Shown: positions 59,426-64,000 of the stretch, piece by piece | Layout of the letters: each line of letters starts with the position of its first letter | Position numbering within the stretch: the stretch's first letter is position 1 | NCBI RefSeq assembly: GCF_947490415.1 | Contig: NZ_CANLGX010000001.1 | Location: 558,001-622,000 of the forward strand | Reading direction: 5' to 3' | Source: an uncultured Eudoraea sp. | Lineage (GTDB): Bacteria > Bacteroidota > Bacteroidia > Flavobacteriales > Flavobacteriaceae | Length of the DNA: 64,000 bases | Notes under the pieces: generated by a model | Told to the model about the DNA's origin: nothing | The model's input: only the letters and a program-made list of their open reading frames with translations | Database searches by the model: none | Made by a program: the position numbers and the translations under genes

Positions 59426-61306
59426 TCAGGCTGTTTGGAGTTTTGGCTCAATGACATAATACATTTTCATCATTCCCTTGTTTTTAACTTTCATTTTGCC
59501 CCTGTATTCGCATTCAAAATCATCCTTTATCAGTTCATAGGTGTTTTCAGAGATGTTTATCATGCCTGTCTCTGAATTTGTTTCCATTCGGGCAGCAACA
59601 TTTACAGTATCTCCCCAAATATCATAGGCAAATTTTTGGGTGCCCACTACTCCTGCTATGACAGGGCCAGTATTAATCCCAATGCGGATCTCATAAGGCA
59701 TGATATTGTCTTGATTTTTAATTTTGACTTCTTCGGTGATTTTAACAATTTCAAAAGCAGCATGTACCATTCTGATCGCATGATCTTCTTTATTCAAATG
59801 AATCCCTCCGGTACACATGTACGCATCTCCCATGGTTTTGATTTTTTCCAATCCATGCTTCTCCATAACTTCATCAAACCTGGAAAAATAGTAATCTACG
59901 CTTTTAACTAATCTTTCCGGGCTTAAGTCAGCCGAGGAACGGGTAAAATCCTTAAAGTCTGTAAACAAGACCGTAACCGATTCAAATTTTTTGGCCTCCA
60001 CATGCCCTGTTTCTTTTAATTCCTGTGCCGTTTCTTTAGGAAGGATATTGAGCAACAAGGTATCAGACCTGTTCTTTTCCTCCTCAATAATGGTATTGGT
60101 TTCTTTTATAAAACTATAGCGCCTGTAGAGAAAGAAAAGAAGCACAAAGATGAAAATCAGGGCAAAGATTGTTGCATAAATAATAATCTTTTGTCTTTTG
60201 TCTTTCAGCATTTGGATTTCCGCTTCTTTTTCTAATAGATCTACTTCCGTTTGTTTTTGGTCAACTTCGAAATCTGCACGTAAATTAGCCATTTCACGAA
60301 CTTTTTCAATATTACTTACACTGTCCCTATATTTGATATAGTTCTGGTAATATTTAAGGGCTTCTGAGGCATTTCCTCTCTTCTCATGTAGTTCTGAAAG
60401 CTTTAGATAGGCATCCCCTATCTGTTCCTTGAGTCCATGTTGTTTTGCCAGGTCCAAACTTTTTTGGGCAAAACCAAAGGCCGAAGGCCAATCACCTTTA
60501 TCCGCATAGATGTCAGACATAAAGGTAAGATATACGCTAATAGGATAATTATCGCCTAGTTCTTCCAACATTACTGTGGCCTGGTTTATGTTTTTTTCGG
60601 CCAATTCATTTTCTCCTTTTAAGGCATAAGCCAGTCCCACATTACCTAGGTTGTATGCAATTCCGAGCTTATAGTCCAGGGCTCTATAAATTTCTCCGGA
60701 TTCCTTGAAAAATAGCAAAGCTGAGTCGGGCTTGACCAATTTCAGGTTATAGAGATCTCCTAAATTTTCTAGCACCGTTGCAAAGTTGATAGAATCATTT
60801 TCTGCTTTAAGAATAGGAATAGCGTTCTGATAGTTGAGGATTGCGTTCTGATCATCACCCCTACGTGCATACAATATGCCAATATTTAAGTATAAAATTC
60901 CCAAATCCCCTTTATTTTCCTCTTTATCGGCAATTTTGACACCTGCTAAGAAACTTTCCAACGCATGACTGTGATCCCCTTTAAGCCTAAAGGCACTTCC
61001 CCTTTCCTGATATGCCTCAATGATACGTTTAGTAGAGTCTGTAGCTTTAGCTCTACGCAGAAGTTCATCACCGTATTGCAGTTTCTTTTCTGGATTGGAA
61101 TGAAATTCGGCAAGATCAGACAACATTTGTAATCGGTCCTTTTCCGCAAAACGTCCTGAATGGTATATCAATTCGAGGCTATCAGCAATCACCTGATTCT
61201 GCCCATAAATGGAAGAGGCTAAAAAACAAAAAATGCCCAGTGTTAAGCAGGTTTTATTTTTGAATAATCTTATTCTAAAAAAACGGGTTGACATCAGACT
61301 TGGCAA
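59426..61306 (-). CDS. TPR-containing class III adenylate cyclase
   Basis: This 626-residue protein has a signal-like N-terminus ending YGQ and TPR repeats (about 80-330). A coiled coil and a membrane helix (about 373-394) lead to a cytoplasmic cyclase domain (about 440-615). Metal Asp is in LFTDFKDF. The purine-selecting Lys is in EKIKTMGDAYM and the Asp in YDIWGDTVN, the residue pair of adenylate and not guanylate cyclases. The transition-state Asn/Arg are in VNVAARM. The TPR part faces the periplasm and may receive a signal. It is followed (12 bases) on the upstream side by the lipoprotein gene at 61319, same strand. Confidence 0.9.
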   Translation of the reverse strand: MPSLMSTRFFRIRLFKNKTCLTLGIFCFLASSIYGQNQVIADSLELIYHSGRFAEKDRLQMLSDLAEFHSNPEKKLQYGDELLRRAKATDSTKRIIEAYQERGSAFRLKGDHSHALESFLAGVKIADKEENKGDLGILYLNIGILYARRGDDQNAILNYQNAIPILKAENDSINFATVLENLGDLYNLKLVKPDSALLFFKESGEIYRALDYKLGIAYNLGNVGLAYALKGENELAEKNINQATVMLEELGDNYPISVYLTFMSDIYADKGDWPSAFGFAQKSLDLAKQHGLKEQIGDAYLKLSELHEKRGNASEALKYYQNYIKYRDSVSNIEKVREMANLRADFEVDQKQTEVDLLEKEAEIQMLKDKRQKIIIYATIFALIFIFVLLFFLYRRYSFIKETNTIIEEEKNRSDTLLLNILPKETAQELKETGHVEAKKFESVTVLFTDFKDFTRSSADLSPERLVKSVDYYFSRFDEVMEKHGLEKIKTMGDAYMCTGGIHLNKEDHAIRMVHAAFEIVKITEEVKIKNQDNIMPYEIRIGINTGPVIAGVVGTQKFAYDIWGDTVNVAARMETNSETGMINISENTYELIKDDFECEYRGKMKVKNKGMMKMYYVIEPKLQTA

Positions 61307-61318
61307 ACAGTTAATAAT

Positions 61319-61810
61319 TTATTTTTTTTTATGCCCCTGGACCTCAGGATCAATTATAAATGTGTCTTCCTTGTTTGATACGGTAAACTTCAAAATGTAT
61401 TTTTCTTTTATATATGCTTCTTCTCTTCCAGGCCCTAATGTAACTTTTCCTCTAACCAATTCGTCACTACCCTTTATATTAACAAGTCCATCCTTTCCCT
61501 TTATAGCTTTAAACGGCTTTCGTTCAATAATTCTTTTACCTTCTTCATGTTCTATGGAGGTGATCTTGACAATATGATCCGGATTACTAATAGACTGTCC
61601 CTGCCAGATTATCAGGTCTCCCTTTCTCACATGAGTTGTAAAGTCTTCATTTGAAATGCCTGTGGGTTGTCCAAAATTGGCATTTGTAGCGATATTACCC
61701 TGTTCAATATTTGTGGTGTCCACATAAAGCGTAACTACATGCATTTGGTTTTTACAAGCCATAAGGCTCATAACTGCCAGTACAATCAAAATTTGATTCG
61801 TTGTTTTCAT
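61319..61810 (-). CDS. Small lipoprotein co-transcribed with the cyclase
   Basis: This 163-residue protein has lipoprotein box LMACK (Cys near residue 19) and one beta-rich domain. It opens with VVTLYVDTTNI, has GDLIIWQG in the middle, and ends with YILKFTVSNKEDTFIIDPEVQGHKKK. Similar small domains with a GDxIxW strand and an IDPxxQ end are common in flavobacteria, often beside two-component or cyclase genes. It is the first gene of a two-gene operon with the cyclase (12 bases), so it may present a ligand to the periplasmic TPR region; this is inference. Confidence 0.75.
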   Translation of the reverse strand: MKTTNQILIVLAVMSLMACKNQMHVVTLYVDTTNIEQGNIATNANFGQPTGISNEDFTTHVRKGDLIIWQGQSISNPDHIVKITSIEHEEGKRIIERKPFKAIKGKDGLVNIKGSDELVRGKVTLGPGREEAYIKEKYILKFTVSNKEDTFIIDPEVQGHKKK

Positions 61811-62100
61811 AATAGAGTTCTTTTATTGATTAATTAAGTGAAAATTATTCAGTATTCTGATCAGATCTCAAAGTACCTGAATTGCGGGAACTATCGTTAT
61901 TACTTTTCCAACTTCAAGGGTCTTACTTCCCAAGGATCAAAAATGTATCCTTAATATAATGAATTTATGCAACTTAGTAAAATGATCCTGGATGAACAGG
62001 CCGGTTTATTGTCCGAAAGTAGTATTTTTCTTATCCAAAGAACTTCTGATTTTCATACAATTAGATTTAATAATTCTTTCAAAAGTTAGGCGGCGTCCTA

Positions 62101-62934
62101 TCAAACTTCTATCTCATGCCCCTGAACAGCAAGTTCTATAGGGAAATCATAGGTATGGGTGCTCATAAACTTTTTAAATATGTTGGATCTGTCTTTATCC
62201 GTTTGTGCAGGATCATGATGGAACATTACCAAACGTTTGGCATTGGCTCTCGCAGAGAGTTCCGCGGCAATTTCCATTGAGCAATGCCCCCAACCCACTT
62301 TGTCCTCATACTCCTCCGGACTATATTGGGAATCGTGTACGAGTAAATCTGTATTATTGCACAGATCAAATCCGGAGATCCAATTATCTTCCTTAAATAA
62401 ATGTGGGTTGCTCAATATGGGTTCATGATCGGGAATATAGGTAACCGATTTGGAGCCAACTTCAATTCTATAACCAACGGTTGGACCGGGATGACAAACA
62501 AATTTAGAAGTGATTAAAAACTTCCCAAGCTTAAATGGTTTGTTTGGCAATTCGTGTATGATTAATTTACTGGGGATATCCCTTAGCATCACAGGGAAAA
62601 GAGGAGGAGACAAAAATCTGTTCAACCTATCTTTTAAAGTATAGGAACTACCGCCGGGTCCCCAAATATGAATCTCTTTATTAGGATCAAAAAGAGGTTT
62701 GAAAAAACCCAAACCCTGAATATGATCCATATGTAAGTGAGTTAGCAGGATATCTATTCGGTCTGAGTTATTATACTTGTCAAAGGCTATATTCAAAATC
62801 CCCGTACCTGCATCCAGTATTAGCCTTTCGTTCTCCCCTATGATTTCTATACAGGGGGTATTGCCTCCAAGCTTTCGTGTTTCTTTGGAGGAAGTGGGAT
62901 ATGCCCCGCGGGTTCCATGCAATTTAACTTTCAT
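62101..62934 (-). CDS. Metallo-beta-lactamase-fold hydrolase
   Basis: The ATG at 62934 (MKVKLHGTRGAYPT) is preferred. A start at 62946 adds MFQA, and both overlap the end of the PAS gene. The 277-residue protein has the MBL signature THLHMDHIQG (about 67) and the further ligands CHPG, HDSQY (about 205) and FHHDPAQTD (about 243). It is of the RNase Z/phosphodiesterase-like branch, in which a cyclic nucleotide or RNA 3' end is cut. The overlap with the PAS gene indicates translational coupling. Confidence 0.9.
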   Translation of the reverse strand: MKVKLHGTRGAYPTSSKETRKLGGNTPCIEIIGENERLILDAGTGILNIAFDKYNNSDRIDILLTHLHMDHIQGLGFFKPLFDPNKEIHIWGPGGSSYTLKDRLNRFLSPPLFPVMLRDIPSKLIIHELPNKPFKLGKFLITSKFVCHPGPTVGYRIEVGSKSVTYIPDHEPILSNPHLFKEDNWISGFDLCNNTDLLVHDSQYSPEEYEDKVGWGHCSMEIAAELSARANAKRLVMFHHDPAQTDKDRSNIFKKFMSTHTYDFPIELAVQGHEIEV

Positions 62935-63328
62935 AGCTTGAAACATTATCCCAAAAAATAGCTAAAGCTCCTGAAAACTCTTTAGATCTTCCAATGATTG
63001 GGATGGAAGTAACGGAGATTTTAAAGGATTTACCTTCCATGTTTGTAATCCAGAAGGTCTTATGGGCTGGTTCGTGTGAGTTTATGGTTTGTACAAGTGG
63101 CAGGTCAGCCGCTGGAATAGCATTACCTTTTTCGTCATGGGCAGAAAACGCATTACCCCAGTCTCCAACTCTCATTTCCCCTGTATCCTGAAAACGCTTT
63201 CCCAGGATTTTTTCGGCGGGTTCGTTGTAAAAAATAAGGGTCCCTTCAGGGTCTACTATAAAAACAGGGACGGTAAGACAATCTGCCAACTGCCTGCTTA
63301 AAATAATTTCAATTTCATGTGCTGACAT
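62924..63328 (-). CDS. Stand-alone PAS-domain protein
   Basis: This 134-residue single PAS domain opens with LADCLTVPVFIVDPEGTLIFYNEPAEKILG and has the second half motif FKISVTSIPIIG. It has no output domain of its own. Its end overlaps the start of the MBL-fold gene by 11 bases (counted from 62934), so the two are made together and the PAS protein may act as the sensor or regulator for that hydrolase. The ligand is unknown. Confidence 0.85.
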   Translation of the reverse strand: MSAHEIEIILSRQLADCLTVPVFIVDPEGTLIFYNEPAEKILGKRFQDTGEMRVGDWGNAFSAHDEKGNAIPAADLPLVQTINSHEPAHKTFWITNMEGKSFKISVTSIPIIGRSKEFSGALAIFWDNVSSYES

Positions 63329-63670
63329 AGGCAGACAATTTTTACTGGAGAACTCTTTTAAATATATAAAAAATAAATCGGTTTCATTCTATTAAGCCCG
63401 CCAGAATGCGCTGTTATTAATAGCGCCGTTGCTCGGGAGAAAGATCTTATTACAAGATAGTAATTTCTAGTCTTTATCACTAAGTAAAAACCTTAGAAAG
63501 TCTATGGTTACTATGTAAAGTGACTTATTGTTAATTGAATATTTTATAATGGAAACGGGACAAAAGAGAAATGATTGCAGTTAAAATCAGGGTTTAATTC
63601 CCGAACCTAAATTACCATGGGAGTTGATTAAAAATCGAATATTAAAGAGCTTCTTAGAACAGGAATGTAT
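63329..63670. other. Intergenic region without a gene
   Basis: These 342 bases before the terminator at 63671 contain no ORF with an acceptable start and length on either strand. The promoter of the PAS/MBL pair should lie at its left end. Confidence 0.5.
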
Positions 63671-63700
63671 AAAAGCCCTGGACTATATCCAGGGCTTTTT
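63671..63700. terminator. Bidirectional terminator
   Basis: AAAAGCCCTGG (63671-63681) pairs with CCAGGGCTTTT (63689-63699), with A run before and T run after. It serves the minus-strand gene at the window edge. Confidence 0.85.
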
Positions 63701-63721
63701 ACATTTTTTACTCTTCTATTT

Positions 63722-64000
63722 CTAATTAGATCCTGCTACACTCAACTCAGGTAAAAGAGAATGAAATTCCATCCCTTTAAAATTGGTGGCGTCGAGCCAG
63801 TTTTCCCAAAACTCATCCCAGGCATCATCCCCGTACATTTCATTATATTTTTCTACAAAGGCTCTGTCTTTATCCAGGGAAGCCCAATTGTTATGCATCC
63901 ATAGAATTCCCCAATCCCGGCCATCTCCAGCATTGGCCTGATTCGTAAATACATGAAGTCCAATGTCGTAATTCAATTCTTTATAGGCTTTTATAATCGT
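63722..64000 (-). CDS. C-terminal part of a protein of the 26867-27628 family (5' end outside window)
   Basis: The frame runs open to base 64000, so the gene is cut at its 5' end. The visible 92 residues include DIGLHVFTNQ, YNEMYGDDAW and the ending GMEFHSLLPELS. The YNExYG and H-x-L-x-PExS pattern matches the end of the secreted protein at 26867-27628, so they belong to one family. The membrane topology cannot be judged. A terminator follows 21 bases after the stop. No function is proposed. Confidence 0.65.
   Translation of the reverse strand, partial: TIIKAYKELNYDIGLHVFTNQANAGDGRDWGILWMHNNWASLDKDRAFVEKYNEMYGDDAWDEFWENWLDATNFKGMEFHSLLPELSVAGSN

Noticed and set aside
1-64000. tRNA, rRNA, CRISPR arrays, insertion sequences, phage or conjugative elements
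   Set aside because: No cloverleaf, repeat-spacer array, transposase or integrase reading frame was found on either strand by eye.

Overview
The window is chromosomal DNA from a member of the Bacteroidota, most likely a marine Flavobacteriaceae. The evidence is low GC, lipoprotein boxes ending in Cys after short signal peptides, start codons without Shine-Dalgarno sequences, large FtsX/MacB-type permeases in tandem, the YtxH/holin-like/DUF6327-like trio, and several lipoprotein families typical of this group. I saw no rRNA, tRNA, CRISPR array, insertion sequence or phage genes. Species cannot be named from the sequence alone.

Layout. 1-1649: the end of an NTF2-like protein and a YfcC-type carrier. 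1681-6971, minus strand: a peptide secretion locus with a C39-peptidase ABC exporter, a HlyD-type adaptor, a CPBP membrane protease and four very short genes that are easy to miss (3967-4116, 5159-5317, 5360-5518, 5540-5692). These encode 49-52 residue precursors with double-glycine leaders. Two copies of a 64-65 bp element precede the two peptide transcription units, and each unit ends in a hairpin. This is the most interesting system in the window and looks like an undescribed flavobacterial bacteriocin-like locus. 7321-18448: an MscS channel and a run of small accessory genes (lipoproteins, two VOC proteins, an alpha/beta hydrolase, a CehA/McbA-type hydrolase, a truncated hemoglobin, a membrane hydroxylase, an aldo/keto reductase), with a frameshifted small gene at 10319-10614.

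18616-20448: an outer membrane DUF481 protein and a three-gene envelope-stress type operon. 20594-32645: a carbohydrate or keto-sugar oxidation island with two DUF1080 proteins, a hydroxyacid dehydrogenase, an SDR, a sorbosone-dehydrogenase-like lipoprotein paired with a cytochrome c, a Gfo/Idh/MocA oxidoreductase, a TIM-barrel isomerase and an APC permease. It also holds two secreted proteins of one uncharacterised family, with a third relative cut by the right edge of the window. 32836-38310: three tandem arylsulfotransferase-like lipoproteins. A small ORF between copies 1 and 2 survives as a decayed relic between copies 2 and 3, so the repeat unit was larger than one gene.

38458-52947: a divergent efflux locus. 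TolC, adaptor, ATPase, three FtsX/MacB permeases and a second ATPase run on the minus strand. A sigma-54 response regulator and its histidine kinase run on the plus strand. A near-consensus sigma-54 promoter at 50053-50068 drives the efflux operon and decides the TolC start. 53088-58436: an MltF-like transglycosylase, a PafA-type phosphatase gene split by one in-frame TAA, an outer membrane barrel protein and a lipoprotein. 58546-64000: a lipoprotein, a TPR-class III adenylate cyclase with a lipoprotein partner, an overlapping PAS/metallo-beta-lactamase pair, and the partial gene at the edge.
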